Of a stretch of 64,000 nucleotides of DNA, positions 28,414 to 39,978 are shown in pieces. Under the pieces are notes generated by a model that searched no databases, had not been told where the DNA came from, and saw nothing but the letters and a program-made list of their open reading frames with translations. How positions within the stretch are numbered: position 1 is the first letter of the stretch; each line of letters starts with the position of its first letter. Source of the stretch: Listeria cossartiae subsp. cossartiae. Its GTDB lineage: Bacteria; Bacillota; Bacilli; Lactobacillales; Listeriaceae. The stretch lies in NCBI RefSeq assembly GCF_014224155.1, contig NZ_JAASUI010000001.1:1240001-1304000 (forward strand), read 5' to 3'. A program made the translations under genes and the position numbers.

Positions 28414-28935
28414 TTATAATTGCATCAGAATTAAACGGTCGTAACCATTTAATTTTTTGTGTCCTTCTAGTTCTTTAAGTTCGATTAGGAAAGCACAACC
28501 AGCTACGATACCGCCTAGTTCTTCTACTAGTTTAATTGTCGCTTCGATTGTTCCACCTGTTGCTAGCAAATCATCTGTAATAAGTACGCGTTGGCCCGGT
28601 TTGATGGCATCGCTATGCATCGATAATTTGTTTGTACCATATTCTAAATCGTATTCCATTTCGATTGTTTCACGAGGAAGTTTTCCTGGTTTACGAACTG
28701 GCGCAAAACCAATTCCTAACGCATAAGCAACTGGGCAACCAATAATGAAACCACGTGCTTCCGGTCCAACAATAATATCAATTTTTAATTCTTTTGCATA
28801 TTCCACGATTTTATCTGTAGCAAAACGATAAGCTTCACCATCATTCATAAGTGGTGTAATATCTTTAAAAACAATCCCTTTTTTCGGCCAATCGTTCACA
28901 ATCGCTACGTAATTTTGTAAATCTTTAATTTCCAT
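28414..28935 (-). CDS. apt: Adenine phosphoribosyltransferase
   Basis: A 173-residue type I PRTase. The PRPP-binding motif [16 protein letters not shown] lies near 118-133, and the [18 protein letters not shown] segment binds the base and phosphate. It converts adenine and PRPP to AMP. Its start lies inside the end of recJ (11-bp overlap), so the two are translated together. The recJ-apt-relA order is common in Firmicutes. Confidence 0.97.
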   Translation of the reverse strand: MEIKDLQNYVAIVNDWPKKGIVFKDITPLMNDGEAYRFATDKIVEYAKELKIDIIVGPEARGFIIGCPVAYALGIGFAPVRKPGKLPRETIEMEYDLEYGTNKLSMHSDAIKPGQRVLITDDLLATGGTIEATIKLVEELGGIVAGCAFLIELKELEGHKKLNGYDRLILMQL

Positions 28936-31276
28936 TTTCTAGTTCCTCCGCATTCGGGTAAATTGATGTTTCCATCATTGATTTCATCCAACTATGAAGC
29001 TCAGTATAATTGGAGTACAACAGTTTTTTTCTTGTAGTTATTTCTTCTACCTTTTGTTGATAAACAAGTGACTCGTCCAGATTACGTTTTTCAACAACTT
29101 CATTGATAATAATCTGACCACTATCCATTTTAGCAAATTCTAAATCAAAAAACACCTTTGACATGAAATCTATTTGATCTTTATTCCAGCCAAACTTCTG
29201 CATTAGCCGTGGTGTGTACTTTTCGATTGGAAATGGTTGGAATTTTTTTATTAAACTATATAGCTCTGCAAACGCTACTCGGTCCGGTATTGCTGGGATT
29301 TGATTCCCTTCAGCTGCATCAAAATGGACAAAAATACGTTCTGGTTTTGTTTCGCGAACAATCGTTTCAATTAATTCGATATTTGTTGGCATATCTGCGA
29401 AAACAAGTTCTTCCGTCTCGAAATCGGCCGTAAAATCCGTTTTTTCATCGACTAAAATATATTTTTGTTCACCGAGCGCCGCAATTGTCCTTTCTTCAAA
29501 GCAAACGAACACTCTTGACGCTGTTTGTTCTTGAAGGATTCTCGCCCATTCCGCTTTACTCCGCACATCGAAAAGTTGCCAGTGCGCGATATGAATATCC
29601 ATCATTCGTAGCTGTGGTTTTTTGACATTATTCCATTCATTGATGGACAATTCCCCAACGACATTCACGGCTGCTGATGGAGAAATTTTTTCTACTAAAT
29701 CACCAACACCAAATCCGATAGAATCTAGCGTAGCATCACTTTCAGTCGTCGCAAGCATCGTTTTTAGATGGGTTTTATCCGCTCCAATTCTTTTCGTCCC
29801 TTTTAAATGCATATTCTCTAAAAGGAAGATTGGTTTGGGATTGTCCATGCCGAATGGTGCTAATTTTTCTAACTGCGCAATAAAAGCAACAGAAACGTCT
29901 GCTAAATCGATTTTTTCTTCTATTTTTAAAGCTGGTCGGAAATCTTCTTCGGAAAGAAAACTAGCTTCTTCTTGTAATTTAGCTTCTAAATCGGCCAAGT
30001 TTTCAGCTGGTAGTGTTAAACCTGCCGCCATTGGATGCCCGCCAAAAGCAGTCATTAAATCACGGTGTTTATCAAGCGCTTGATACAAATGAAACGCATC
30101 TACACTTCGGCCTGATCCTTTGGCAATACCTGTTACCGGGTCAATACCGAGCACAATAGCCGGACGAGAGTAAGTACCAACTAATTTAGAAGCGACAATG
30201 CCTAGGATACCAGTATTCCAACCTTCTCCGTAAACAACGAGGACATTCCCTAACGTTTCTTTCGCTTCGATTACTTCCATCGCAAGTTTCGTTGTGTCTA
30301 CTACGACTTGTTTCCGTTCCTTATTCGCATCGTCAATTTCTTCCGCTAAGAAAAGCGCCTCTTCCGGATCTTCTGTTAAAAGTAAATCAGCAGCTGGATC
30401 GGCTGGGCCTAAACGACCAACAGCATTAAGTCGCGGCGCCAAACCAAAGCCAATCGTTTCTTCGGTAGCCTCTTCCAACTTTAAGCTAGCTTTCTTGGCT
30501 AAAACCGAAAGACCCAGATTCGCGGATTCACGCAATTGACGCAAACCAAGTTGTACGAGCAAACGGTTTTCGTCTGTTAAAGAAACTAAATCGGCAACCG
30601 TACCTACAGCAACCAAATCAAGCAATTCCTTTGGCTCTTCCCCAAGTAGCGCATGAGATAATTTATACGCAACACCTACACCAGCAAGCTCATCAAATGG
30701 ATAAGCCGACTTCGGATGTTTCGGGTGGATAACCGCAACAGCTTCTGGCATTACCTCACGTGGCTCATGGTGATCTGTAACGATAACATCTAAACCAATT
30801 TCTTTCGCATGCGTCATGACTTCCAGCGCTGCAATCCCATTATCAACCGTAATAATTAAATCAGTTCCTTGATTTTTCGCCATATCAAATGCGGCAATGT
30901 TCGGGCCGTATCCTTCTGTAAAACGATTAGGAATATAAAATTCAGCGTTCGCACCTATATGACGCAGCGTTTTCATTAACACAGCAATGCTCGTAACACC
31001 ATCCGCATCGTAATCGCCGTAAACTAAAATCTGCTCATTTAATTCTATCGCTTGCTTAATTCTAGCAACCGCAAGATCCATCTCTGCAAATAAAAATGGG
31101 TCGTAGCTTTCATATTTTTCTGGGTGGAAAAATTTATCGAATTGTCCTTGCGTAGTAATTTTTCTTTTCCAAAGTAGTTTTGCAAGTGGAAGCGAGATTT
31201 TTAGCTGTTCTGCTAATTGGCTAGCTTTATCTTCTGCTGCTTCCTCGATATTCCATAAGTATTTTGAATGAATCAC
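28925..31276 (-). CDS. recJ: Single-stranded-DNA-specific exonuclease RecJ
   Basis: A RecJ of about 783 residues with the DHH-family motifs [12 protein letters not shown] near residue 60, ITVDNGI and VTDHHEPR, and the DHHA1 part with [12 protein letters not shown] and [11 protein letters not shown]-terminal RecJ_C-like region follows, as in Firmicutes. I place the start at a GTG (31276-31274), 4 bp after GAGGTGGGG. A perfect TATAAT lies between this GTG and an upstream in-frame ATG, so the longer start cannot be on the transcript from that promoter. Confidence 0.93.
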   Translation of the reverse strand: MIHSKYLWNIEEAAEDKASQLAEQLKISLPLAKLLWKRKITTQGQFDKFFHPEKYESYDPFLFAEMDLAVARIKQAIELNEQILVYGDYDADGVTSIAVLMKTLRHIGANAEFYIPNRFTEGYGPNIAAFDMAKNQGTDLIITVDNGIAALEVMTHAKEIGLDVIVTDHHEPREVMPEAVAVIHPKHPKSAYPFDELAGVGVAYKLSHALLGEEPKELLDLVAVGTVADLVSLTDENRLLVQLGLRQLRESANLGLSVLAKKASLKLEEATEETIGFGLAPRLNAVGRLGPADPAADLLLTEDPEEALFLAEEIDDANKERKQVVVDTTKLAMEVIEAKETLGNVLVVYGEGWNTGILGIVASKLVGTYSRPAIVLGIDPVTGIAKGSGRSVDAFHLYQALDKHRDLMTAFGGHPMAAGLTLPAENLADLEAKLQEEASFLSEEDFRPALKIEEKIDLADVSVAFIAQLEKLAPFGMDNPKPIFLLENMHLKGTKRIGADKTHLKTMLATTESDATLDSIGFGVGDLVEKISPSAAVNVVGELSINEWNNVKKPQLRMMDIHIAHWQLFDVRSKAEWARILQEQTASRVFVCFEERTIAALGEQKYILVDEKTDFTADFETEELVFADMPTNIELIETIVRETKPERIFVHFDAAEGNQIPAIPDRVAFAELYSLIKKFQPFPIEKYTPRLMQKFGWNKDQIDFMSKVFFDLEFAKMDSGQIIINEVVEKRNLDESLVYQQKVEEITTRKKLLYSNYTELHSWMKSMMETSIYPNAEELENGN

Positions 31277-31300
31277 ATTACCCCACCTCTCAACCTTCCT

Positions 31301-31329
31301 ATTATATCGAAAATCACTAGAAAAACCAA
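31301..31329 (-). promoter_or_regulatory. recJ promoter
   Basis: TTGGTT (31329-31324), 17-bp spacer, TATAAT (31306-31301) on the minus strand. It implies a very short leader before the GTG start. Confidence 0.65.
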
Positions 31330-31344
31330 GAGGAATCTTCAAAA

Positions 31345-31376
31345 CAAAAAACGCCAACTTCAGAAGTCAGCGTCCG
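31345..31376 (-). terminator. Terminator after the LapA-domain gene
   Basis: Minus-strand arms GACGCTGACTT and GAAGTTGGCGTT followed by a T run. Confidence 0.8.
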
Positions 31377-31381
31377 TTTCT

Positions 31382-31726
31382 TTATTTCGTTGTATCTACT
31401 ACTTTTTCAGTATCTCGTTTTTCCACTTTAGATGAATGAGTTTTCATCGCTTTAGCAGCTGCTAGTTGACGTTCTACTTCCGCTTTTTCGGCTGTTAATT
31501 GCTTTACTTTTTTCTTCATTCCACGAGATTTCGCGATATTTAAGAAAAAGATAATCAAGCAACCGCAAAGAACCGACCCAATAATAATTAAAATTAATGG
31601 CCATTCCGCTTGAGCAAATAAAAAGTTTACTTCTACTGGATCTACATTGATAACTGCAAATATTGCAATAATAAGTGCTAAAATAATTCCCGCAATCACT
31701 TGCCACTGTACTTTATTTTCTTTCAT
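31382..31726 (-). CDS. LapA-domain membrane protein
   Basis: About 114 residues. It has two hydrophobic helices (WQVIAGIILALIIAIFAVINV and WPLILIIIGSVLCGCLIIFFL) separated by VDPVEVNFLFAQ, the DUF1049/LapA pattern, and a basic, coiled-coil-like cytoplasmic tail of about 50 residues. The E. coli homologue works with LapB in LPS control, which cannot apply here; its role in Gram-positives is unknown. ATG 31726 is chosen because AAGGAGGAG sits just before it. Confidence 0.82.
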   Translation of the reverse strand: MKENKVQWQVIAGIILALIIAIFAVINVDPVEVNFLFAQAEWPLILIIIGSVLCGCLIIFFLNIAKSRGMKKKVKQLTAEKAEVERQLAAAKAMKTHSSKVEKRDTEKVVDTTK

Positions 31727-31782
31727 GTTTTCTCCTCCTTGCAACAATTATCTTACTATTTACCCGTTTCCAGCCTATTAAA

Positions 31783-31816
31783 AACGGCCGAATCTCTTTT
31801 TATGAAATTCGGCCAT
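31783..31816 (-). terminator. Terminator after secDF
   Basis: Minus-strand arms ATGGCCGAATTTC and GATTCGGCCGT with a T run. Confidence 0.85.
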
Positions 31817-31821
31817 TGTTT

Positions 31822-34086
31822 TTAAACGACAGGTTGTCCGTTATTGCGTGGTTTTTTCTTTTTAACCGTACTAATAGGTCCTTTTTTACGTAGTTGTCTT
31901 GCTTTAAATACGTACCATAGTTGCATCGCCATAAAGATAGACGAGAACACACTGGAAACAAGTCCAACAAGTAAAGCGATGGAGAAGTTCAGAATTGACT
32001 CACTACCGAATAGTACAAGTGCAAGTACGGTGAAAATAACCGTTAAAATGGTATTGATAGAACGAGTGAATGTTTGACGCAATGCTTTGTTAACTGCATC
32101 GGCAATCTCTTCTTTCGTTTTAAAACGCTGCATCTTCATACTAATATCTCGTATCCGGTCGGCGGTGACTATCGTATCATTTATCGAATAACCGATAACC
32201 GTTAGAACTGCGGCAATGAACGTTAAGTCAACCTCCAGTCTTGTAACACTAAAGAAGATGAAGATGATAAATGCGTCGAATAGCAAGGACAGAATCGCCG
32301 CAATACCCATATAAAACTCAAATCGTACCGCAATATAAAGTACAATCAACACAGAAGCCACGCCAAGTGCCCAGAAGCCATTTTTGGCAAGTTCTTTCCC
32401 GACAGTTGGAGAAACAGTACTAATGCTTGGTTCGTGCTTATATTTGTCTTCAAAGTAATCTTTGAATTTAGCTACATCATTTTGAGATAAAGTTCCTTTG
32501 TAAGAAATAACGGCTGTTTTAGAACCGGATCCTTGGAAAACAATATCATCAGACGGCATATCAATTTCTTTTAAATCTTTCTTAATTTGTGTTTCTGTCA
32601 GTGTTTGGTTCGCAGTTACTTCTGCTCGCGTCCCACTGGCAAAATCGATGCCAAGGTTCAATTTGAATATTGATAGAATAACGATACCGACAATGACAAT
32701 CGCGGTAAAAATAGATAAGAACAAACGATGATGTTTAACAAAGTCATAACGATCAAAGTGTGTTTTTAAGTTAAAGCTATTGATGCCTTCGTGTAAATTA
32801 TGGATATCTTTACGTTTAACTGCAAAGAATCCCGGTTTATTGTTAAGCCAATTACTTTTCACTAATAGTCCAAGTAAGAATCTTGATCCCCAAACGGCTG
32901 TCAAGAAGCTGACTAAAATACTAATGATCAGTACTGTAGCAAAACCTTTAATCGAGCTTGTTCCGAAGTAGAAGAGAACCGCAGCTACGATAAGTGTCGT
33001 TAAGTTACCATCTAAAATCGCACGGAAAGCTTCTTTTCCGCCGACTTCGAAAGCAGCTTTGGTCGACCTACCGACTTTGATTTCTTCTTTTATCCGCTCG
33101 TATGTGATTACGTTCGCGTCAACAGCCATACCTATCCCCAGAATCAAACCGGCGATTCCTGGTAAAGTTAGCGTTGCGTGAAGCAGACTTAGAATTAATA
33201 ATACTAAATAAGTGTAAGCAACTAATGTAATCGATGCAACAACACCTGGTAGACGGTATACTGCCATCATGAAAATAAAGATAGCCATAACACCAATAAT
33301 ACCCGCTAAAATAGTTTCTTGTAGCGCATCTTGACCAAATTGTGCACCAACAGATGTCGAATAAACTTCTGTCATTTTCACAGGAAGCGCACCGGAGTTC
33401 AGAAGTTCAGCTAAATCTTTGGCTTCTTCTGTTGTAAAACTTCCGGAGATTTCCACTTTATCTGTATCAAGCACACTACTTACGTTTGGCGCTGACAAGT
33501 AAGCTGGATCTTTCTTCTCACGTTCTGTTTTGTATTTTTGTCCTTCTTTCCAATCTAACCAAATAACTAATTGATTGTCAGGTGCTTCTGCTAAAATTGT
33601 TTTTGTTACACTAGCAAATTTATCTGCGCTTTTTAGTTTTAAGGTAACGATTGGATTATTGCTAGAATCGAAAGCTTGTTTTGCCCCGCCTGCAACTAAG
33701 TCACTACCGTTCATCATCATTTTGTCATTTGCATCTCTAAATGATAATTGGGCTGTAGTGGATAGCATTTTTCGTGCTTCTGCTTGGTCAGTTATCCCAG
33801 CCAATTGAACACGAATACGGTTATCTCCTTCGATTTGGATACTTGGTTCTGCAACACCTAATGAATTAATCCGTTTATCAAGTGACGTTACTGTATCTGT
33901 TAATGTTTGTTTGGATACAGTTCCTTTACCGTCAGCTGGCGAAACTTCATAAAGAACTTCGAATCCCCCTTGCAGATCCAATCCTAAGTTGATGTTTTGC
34001 ATAACCATTTTTGCGGTGCCAAATACAGCACCAAAGATAATTGCAACTACTAGAAAGAAAATAACTATCTTACTCTTTTTTACCAT
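31822..34086 (-). CDS. secDF: SecDF fused protein-export membrane protein
   Basis: A 754-residue natural fusion of SecD (about 1-415) and SecF (about 430-754), as in Bacillus. SecD signatures include NLGLDLQGGFEVLYEV near the N-terminus and GLILGIGMAVDANVITYERI. SecF has LGIDFASGTRAEV and VIGYSINDTIVTADRI. Each half carries six membrane helices and an extracellular P1-type domain. It uses the proton gradient to aid late protein translocation with SecYEG and YajC. The ribosome site is GGGAGGA, about 11 bp away. Confidence 0.97.
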   Translation of the reverse strand: MVKKSKIVIFFLVVAIIFGAVFGTAKMVMQNINLGLDLQGGFEVLYEVSPADGKGTVSKQTLTDTVTSLDKRINSLGVAEPSIQIEGDNRIRVQLAGITDQAEARKMLSTTAQLSFRDANDKMMMNGSDLVAGGAKQAFDSSNNPIVTLKLKSADKFASVTKTILAEAPDNQLVIWLDWKEGQKYKTEREKKDPAYLSAPNVSSVLDTDKVEISGSFTTEEAKDLAELLNSGALPVKMTEVYSTSVGAQFGQDALQETILAGIIGVMAIFIFMMAVYRLPGVVASITLVAYTYLVLLILSLLHATLTLPGIAGLILGIGMAVDANVITYERIKEEIKVGRSTKAAFEVGGKEAFRAILDGNLTTLIVAAVLFYFGTSSIKGFATVLIISILVSFLTAVWGSRFLLGLLVKSNWLNNKPGFFAVKRKDIHNLHEGINSFNLKTHFDRYDFVKHHRLFLSIFTAIVIVGIVILSIFKLNLGIDFASGTRAEVTANQTLTETQIKKDLKEIDMPSDDIVFQGSGSKTAVISYKGTLSQNDVAKFKDYFEDKYKHEPSISTVSPTVGKELAKNGFWALGVASVLIVLYIAVRFEFYMGIAAILSLLFDAFIIFIFFSVTRLEVDLTFIAAVLTVIGYSINDTIVTADRIRDISMKMQRFKTKEEIADAVNKALRQTFTRSINTILTVIFTVLALVLFGSESILNFSIALLVGLVSSVFSSIFMAMQLWYVFKARQLRKKGPISTVKKKKPRNNGQPVV

Positions 34087-34187
34087 TTCTGTTTCGTTCC
34101 TCCCTCATCTAAACCATAACAAATCCCAGTCTAACAACAAATACTTCTATTTTTATGTACTAAACTCAAGCATTTGCTAACAGGCTG

Positions 34188-34481
34188 TTAATCTTCCACA
34201 TTCGGTTGAAGCACATTCATCGCTTGAGAAACATGGTTATTAGATTCTTGTTCAGCTGTTGTCATAATAAATTGCATTAATTGTCCAATATTCATTTGCA
34301 TAACATCATTGATTCGTTCATGCAAAGCAGGGGTTGTTTTATTCTTCCACTTTTCTTCAGTTAAAAATGCCCAAATGTGGCTTGCTTTAATTTCCCGGTA
34401 ACCTAAAATATGAAAATCTTCCACTTTTATCGCAATCGCAGGTGCTAAATCTTCATACCATTCCGAAAATGCATCCATCAT
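34188..34481 (-). CDS. ComN-like post-transcriptional regulator (YrzD family)
   Basis: A protein of about 97 residues starting MMDAFSEWYEDLAPAIAIKVEDF; the sequence FHILGYREIKASHIWAFLTEEKW is characteristic of the ComN family. In B. subtilis ComN binds DivIVA and affects localisation of comE mRNA (established for that species). The position between secDF and yajC is conserved. I set the start at ATG 34481, preceded by GAAAGGGGATGA, rather than an upstream in-frame codon. Confidence 0.82.
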   Translation of the reverse strand: MMDAFSEWYEDLAPAIAIKVEDFHILGYREIKASHIWAFLTEEKWKNKTTPALHERINDVMQMNIGQLMQFIMTTAEQESNNHVSQAMNVLQPNVED

Positions 34482-34572
34482 TAAGTCATCCCCTTTCTTA
34501 AACAATAAGCATATTCCCATTTTATCTAAAAAAAGCTTAAATGGAAAGTATAAGCTCTAATTTTATGGTTAA

Positions 34573-34613
34573 AAAATGCCATTTCACCGTTTAGAGGGAA
34601 ATGGCATTTTTAT
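34573..34613 (-). terminator. Terminator after yajC
   Basis: Minus-strand arms AAAATGCCATTTC and GAAATGGCATTTTTT form a long stem with T tail. Confidence 0.88.
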
Positions 34614-34624
34614 TTCAAGTATTA

Positions 34625-34939
34625 TTAGTTGTCTTCTACTTCCGTGTCATCAGAAATTACTGAATTAGAAGTACCTTTTTCAAGTACAGTTCTGATTGCA
34701 TTACGGTCAAAAGTTAATTTGCTGTTTCCGCATTTCAAAATGACTGTGCCATCCTCAATTGCGTCTACAATACCGTGAAGTCCACCAATAGTAATAATTT
34801 TATCACCTTTAGCTAAACTACTTTGCATATTTTGTACTTCTTTTTGACGTTTTTGTTGTGGTCTGATTAATAAGAAGTAAAACAAAACGATCATCAAGAT
34901 AATTGGTATAAATGTTACAATGCTGCCCATATTTTCCAA
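34625..34939 (-). CDS. yajC: Preprotein translocase subunit YajC
   Basis: A 104-residue single-pass protein: one N-terminal membrane helix (about 6-26) ending YFLLIRPQQKRQKE, then a small domain with LAKGDKIITIGGLHGIV, both YajC signatures. It associates with SecDF. It follows tgt by 24 bp, the standard queA-tgt-yajC order. Confidence 0.95.
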   Translation of the reverse strand: MENMGSIVTFIPIILMIVLFYFLLIRPQQKRQKEVQNMQSSLAKGDKIITIGGLHGIVDAIEDGTVILKCGNSKLTFDRNAIRTVLEKGTSNSVISDDTEVEDN

Positions 34940-34963
34940 CTCCTTTCGATACTTTATATATAT

Positions 34964-36106
<1,143 letters not shown>

Positions 36107-36189
36107 TTACCTCTTTCTAATTTACTCTATTCACTAGCATAACGAAAATCACTGCTGAAAACAAGCTTTTCTGTTAATTTTTTCGCAAT

Positions 36190-37218
36190 TTAATGAATAA
36201 ACATTGCGTCGCCAAAACTAAAGAAGCGATATTGTTCTTCTACAGCATGATTATAAGCCGATAAAATCTTCGTCCGATCAGATAAAGCCGACACGAGCAT
36301 AATTAAAGTCGATTTCGGTAAATGGAAATTCGTGATCAACGCGTCGACAGCTTGGAAAGTATACCCCGGAGAAATAAAAATCTCTGTCCAGCCAGATTCA
36401 GCAACTAATTTACCATCGTGACGACTCGCAATCGTTTCTAATGTCCGAATAGATGTTGTTCCGACTGCTACTACTTTCCCGCCTTGTGCTTTGATTTGGT
36501 TAATTCGCGCCGCAGATTCCTCTGTTAAACGATAAAATTCCGAATGCATTTTGTGGTTGGCAGTATCTTCTACATCTACTGGGCGGAACGTTCCAAGCCC
36601 AACGTGAAGTGTAACAAAAATAATTTCTACACCTTTAGCGCTAATTTTTGCCAGTAAATCCTCGGTAAAATGAAGACCCGCAGTCGGCGCAGCAGCTGAA
36701 CCATTTTCTTTCGCATAAACGGTTTGGTAACGATCTTGGTCAGCCAATTGTTCTTTAATGTATGGAGGTAGCGGCATTTCACCAAGTTGCTCCAATACTT
36801 CATAAAAAATGCCTTCATAAGAAAATTCAAGAATCCGGCCACCATGCTCTAATTCTTCCAAGCAAGTCGCTTTTAAAGCGCCATCACCAAATGTAATTGT
36901 TGCACCTTTGCGGATTCTTTTAGCAGGTTTCACTAGAGTTTCCCATGCGTTACCTTCTTTTTGTTTTAAAAGCAATACTTCAATGTGTGCGCCAGTTTCA
37001 TCTTTAATACCATGAAGTCTAGCTGGGAGAACGCGTGTATCGTTTAAAACTAGCGCGTCCCCTTCATTTAAGTAGCTAATAATATCCGTGAAATGTTGAT
37101 CTTTTATTTCACCTGATTTTTTATCAAGCACCATTAGTCGGCTTGAAGTCCGGTCTAGTAATGGTGTTTGCGCAATTAATTCTTCTGGTAAATCAAAATC
37201 GAAATCTTCTACTTTCAT
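36190..37218 (-). CDS. queA: S-adenosylmethionine:tRNA ribosyltransferase-isomerase
   Basis: A 342-residue QueA. The N-terminus [20 protein letters not shown] and [29 protein letters not shown] and [10 protein letters not shown] are family signatures. It adds an epoxycyclopentane ring from SAM to preQ1 at tRNA position 34. It starts 3 bp after the ruvB stop, so ruvA-ruvB-queA-tgt may be one operon. Confidence 0.98.
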   Translation of the reverse strand: MKVEDFDFDLPEELIAQTPLLDRTSSRLMVLDKKSGEIKDQHFTDIISYLNEGDALVLNDTRVLPARLHGIKDETGAHIEVLLLKQKEGNAWETLVKPAKRIRKGATITFGDGALKATCLEELEHGGRILEFSYEGIFYEVLEQLGEMPLPPYIKEQLADQDRYQTVYAKENGSAAAPTAGLHFTEDLLAKISAKGVEIIFVTLHVGLGTFRPVDVEDTANHKMHSEFYRLTEESAARINQIKAQGGKVVAVGTTSIRTLETIASRHDGKLVAESGWTEIFISPGYTFQAVDALITNFHLPKSTLIMLVSALSDRTKILSAYNHAVEEQYRFFSFGDAMFIH

Positions 37219-37221
37219 GCT

Positions 37222-38229
37222 TTATACCTCTTTTTCATAACTTATTCCTAAATGGTTGTACGCCGTTTCTGTCGCGATTCTTCCGCGTGGCGTTCTTTGT
37301 AGAAAACCGATTTGTAGTAAATAGGGCTCTTGCATGTCTTCAATGGTTTCTCTTTCTTCACCGATACTGGCAGCAATCGTATCTAACCCGACTGGTCCAC
37401 CTCTAAATGATTGGATAATGGTATGCAATAGTTTTTGGTCAATCGTATCTAGCCCTCTTGGATCCACTTGCAATAAGGTAAGGGCTTCTTTGGCAAGCTT
37501 TTCCGTTACGGTTCCATTTCCACGAACTTGCGCAAAATCACGTACTCGTTTTAATAAACGATTGGCAATCCGCGGGGTCCCTCTTGAACGTCTAGCAATT
37601 TCACGTGCACCAAGTTCATCAATTTTTGTATCTAAAATGCTCGAAGTTCGCAGTACAATTTCCGTTAACTGCTCTTCTGTATAAAACTCCAGATGATCGA
37701 TCACACCAAAACGATCTCTCAGTGGCGCCGATAAAAGCCCAGCCCGAGTGGTAGCTCCAATTAGTGTAAACGGTGGCAAATCTAGCCGAACAGAACGCGC
37801 AGTCGGTCCTGTCCCAATCACAATATCCAAACAATAATCTTCCATTGCCGGATATAAAATTTCTTCAATCGCTCGAGATAATCGATGAATTTCGTCAATA
37901 AATAAAACGTCCCCTGGCTCAAGACTTGTCAAAATGGTCGCCAAGTCGCCAGGCCGTTCAATTGCCGGTCCACTCGTCGTTTTAATTTGACTGCCCATTT
38001 CGGCAGCAATAACCATCGCAAGGGTTGTTTTACCAAGTCCTGGTGGTCCGTATAAAAGCACATGATCAAGCGCTTCATTTCGGAGTGTGGCAGCTTCAAT
38101 AAAGACGGTTAAATTATTCTTTACTTTGTCTTGCCCAATATATTGTGAAAGGTTCTGTGGCCGCAAACTAGTTTCAAAAGATACTTCTTCTGCGTCTACC
38201 GTTTCACTTGAAATAATTCGTTCATCCAT
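37222..38229 (-). CDS. ruvB: Holliday junction branch migration helicase RuvB
   Basis: The 335-residue AAA+ motor has Walker [12 protein letters not shown] near 62, Walker [11 protein letters not shown] near 109, sensor 1 IGATTRAG, arginine finger region APLRDRFG, and a C-terminal winged helix ([17 protein letters not shown]). It drives branch migration with RuvA. A GAGGAG site precedes the ATG; ruvA is 15 bp upstream. Confidence 0.98.
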   Translation of the reverse strand: MDERIISSETVDAEEVSFETSLRPQNLSQYIGQDKVKNNLTVFIEAATLRNEALDHVLLYGPPGLGKTTLAMVIAAEMGSQIKTTSGPAIERPGDLATILTSLEPGDVLFIDEIHRLSRAIEEILYPAMEDYCLDIVIGTGPTARSVRLDLPPFTLIGATTRAGLLSAPLRDRFGVIDHLEFYTEEQLTEIVLRTSSILDTKIDELGAREIARRSRGTPRIANRLLKRVRDFAQVRGNGTVTEKLAKEALTLLQVDPRGLDTIDQKLLHTIIQSFRGGPVGLDTIAASIGEERETIEDMQEPYLLQIGFLQRTPRGRIATETAYNHLGISYEKEV

Positions 38230-38244
38230 GCCACAAGCTCCTCT

Positions 38245-38850
38245 CTATTTTGTCATTAATTGTAGTGCTAGCTTGATATATGCGTCACTCGTCAAATCAG
38301 CTTCTTTAGCCAATTTCGGAATTACTTTTTTCAGTTCGCGCGTGCTGTATCCAAGTGCTTCTAAGGCTAAAACAGCCTCTTCTAATTGCGGTGAAAGTCC
38401 AGCTACGATGTCGTTTTCTGGTGCAACAAAAACAATTTCACTTGCAACAACATCCGCAAGTTTACCTTTTAAATCGAGAATGATTTGTCGCGCAGTTTTT
38501 TTACCGACACTTGGAAATTTGGTTAAATAAACATCGTCTTCGGATTCAATCGCAGTAATAAGCGGAACCACATCGCCTGAAGCAATAATTGCTAGCGCGC
38601 TTTTTGGTCCGATTCCGGATACGCTTAATAATTTTTTGAATAAATAACGTTCTTCTGTTGTTTGAAAACCGAACAAAGAAATATTATCTTCCCGCACATG
38701 CTGATACAAAAAGACTTGCGCTTCTGTACCTTCTAGTCGTTGAAAGGAAAACGGGTTTCCTGTAATTATTTGATAGCCGATTTGGCCTGCTTCTACAACA
38801 ATATATTCTGGTGTAATCGTCGTTACGGTTCCTTTTATGTAATCGTACAA
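38245..38850 (-). CDS. ruvA: Holliday junction binding protein RuvA
   Basis: A 201-residue RuvA with N-terminal OB fold ([12 protein letters not shown]), tandem helix-hairpin-helix region ([16 protein letters not shown] and [17 protein letters not shown]), and C-terminal domain III that binds RuvB. The start codon is TTG (38850-38848), supported by GAGAGGA about 8 bp upstream and by the normal family N-terminus. Confidence 0.97.
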   Translation of the reverse strand: MYDYIKGTVTTITPEYIVVEAGQIGYQIITGNPFSFQRLEGTEAQVFLYQHVREDNISLFGFQTTEERYLFKKLLSVSGIGPKSALAIIASGDVVPLITAIESEDDVYLTKFPSVGKKTARQIILDLKGKLADVVASEIVFVAPENDIVAGLSPQLEEAVLALEALGYSTRELKKVIPKLAKEADLTSDAYIKLALQLMTK

Positions 38851-38882
38851 TTTATTCGTCCTCTCTTCATTTCACGTCATAC

Positions 38883-38915
38883 ATTATATGATAGCATAAA
38901 ATGGAACGTCTGTAC
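38883..38915 (-). promoter_or_regulatory. ruvA promoter with a LexA-like half-degenerate palindrome
   Basis: TATAAT lies at 38888-38883 on the minus strand. The sequence GAACGTCTGTAC at 38904-38915 (plus strand) differs by one base from the Gram-positive SOS core GAAC-N4-GTTC and would overlap the -35. The promoter is likely; the LexA site is tentative. Confidence 0.45.
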
Positions 38916-38973
38916 TAGTTTTTGTTCATAAAAGGAATCCTTATCTAGTTTACATAATAAAATTATTGACGTC

Positions 38974-39909
38974 TTAGATTGATTGGATGCTTTCTTTAAT
39001 TACAGAAACCGAATTGGCAAAGGCTTGTTGCTCTTGTTCATCCAATTTTAAAGAGATAATTTCTTTCACACCATTTTGGCTTAAAACTGCTGGTACACCG
39101 ATTGCTAAACCAGTTTCGCCGTATTCTCCGTCTAACACGCAAGACACGGTCAAAGCACGCTGACTACCGCTGAAAATATGACGACAAATTTCAACAATCG
39201 TACCGCCAATCCCATACTCTGTGCAGCCTTTTTGATGGTAAATTTCAAAACCAGTATCACGAGCCGTTTCGCCAATTTGTTTTAAATCAAGCGCTTCACC
39301 TAGTTTTTCCATGCTATATTCATTCACAGGTTTACCATAAATGGACGAATGCGACCATACAGGAAACTGGGAATCACCGTGCTCACCAAGAATAAAGGCA
39401 TCGATACTTTGTGCAGCAATATCTAGTTTTTCAGCAAGCAAACGGCGTAATCTTGTAGTATCTAACCAGACACCCGTTCCAAGCACGCGTTCTCTAGGCA
39501 AACCAGACAACTTCCACACTTGATACGTGATGATGTCACATGGATTGGTCGCAATGAGGAAAATACCGTTAAACCCGCCCTTCATCATCTCTGGAACAAT
39601 GCTCGCAACGATTCTTGAAGTACTTCTTAATTCGTCTAAACGCGTTTGTCCTTCTTTTAAAGGGCCCGCGGTTACAGTGATTACAGCAATATCTACATCT
39701 GCACAGTCACTTGCGTCGCGCACCGTAATATCCATTTTTCCGGGCATAAATGCTGCTGCGTCAGCCAAGTCTTTGCGATTTCCTTCTACGCGTTCTTTAT
39801 TTAAGTCTACGAGAATTAACTCTTCGACAAATTTTTGATTTACAAATGCGTGAGCTGCGGCTGTCCCTACATTCCCAGCGCCAATTATCATTACTTTACG
39901 TGGTTTCAT
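38974..39909 (-). CDS. L-lactate dehydrogenase family 2-hydroxyacid dehydrogenase
   Basis: A 311-residue LDH/MDH-family enzyme. The NAD site is GAGNVGTAAA (10-19). Catalytic residues line up: R90, D150, R153 and H177 in LGEHGDS. At the substrate-specificity position (Gln102 of classic LDH, in PQKPGETR) this protein has Leu84, in PLKEGQTR. It may therefore prefer a larger 2-keto acid or differ from the main LDH. It is usually annotated as a second L-lactate dehydrogenase. It follows yebC across a terminator. Confidence 0.85.
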   Translation of the reverse strand: MKPRKVMIIGAGNVGTAAAHAFVNQKFVEELILVDLNKERVEGNRKDLADAAAFMPGKMDITVRDASDCADVDIAVITVTAGPLKEGQTRLDELRSTSRIVASIVPEMMKGGFNGIFLIATNPCDIITYQVWKLSGLPRERVLGTGVWLDTTRLRRLLAEKLDIAAQSIDAFILGEHGDSQFPVWSHSSIYGKPVNEYSMEKLGEALDLKQIGETARDTGFEIYHQKGCTEYGIGGTIVEICRHIFSGSQRALTVSCVLDGEYGETGLAIGVPAVLSQNGVKEIISLKLDEQEQQAFANSVSVIKESIQSI

Positions 39910-39936
39910 TTTTTCTTCCTCCTAGTGATTCATATA

Positions 39937-39974
39937 AAACACCCCTATTCAAATGGTCCGAAAAAGGGGTGTGT
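39937..39974 (-). terminator. Terminator after yebC
   Basis: Minus-strand arms ACACCCCT and AGGGGTGT followed by TTTTAT; the loop is long (18 nt), so efficiency is uncertain. Confidence 0.65.
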
Positions 39975-39978
39975 TGAC

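Noticed and set aside
29622-30083. 153-codon plus-strand ORF within recJ
   Set aside because: Antisense to conserved RecJ motifs; composition is that expected from complementing codons.
38087-38530. 147-codon plus-strand ORF across ruvA-ruvB
   Set aside because: It spans the junction of two real genes in antisense, with Ser-rich shadow composition.
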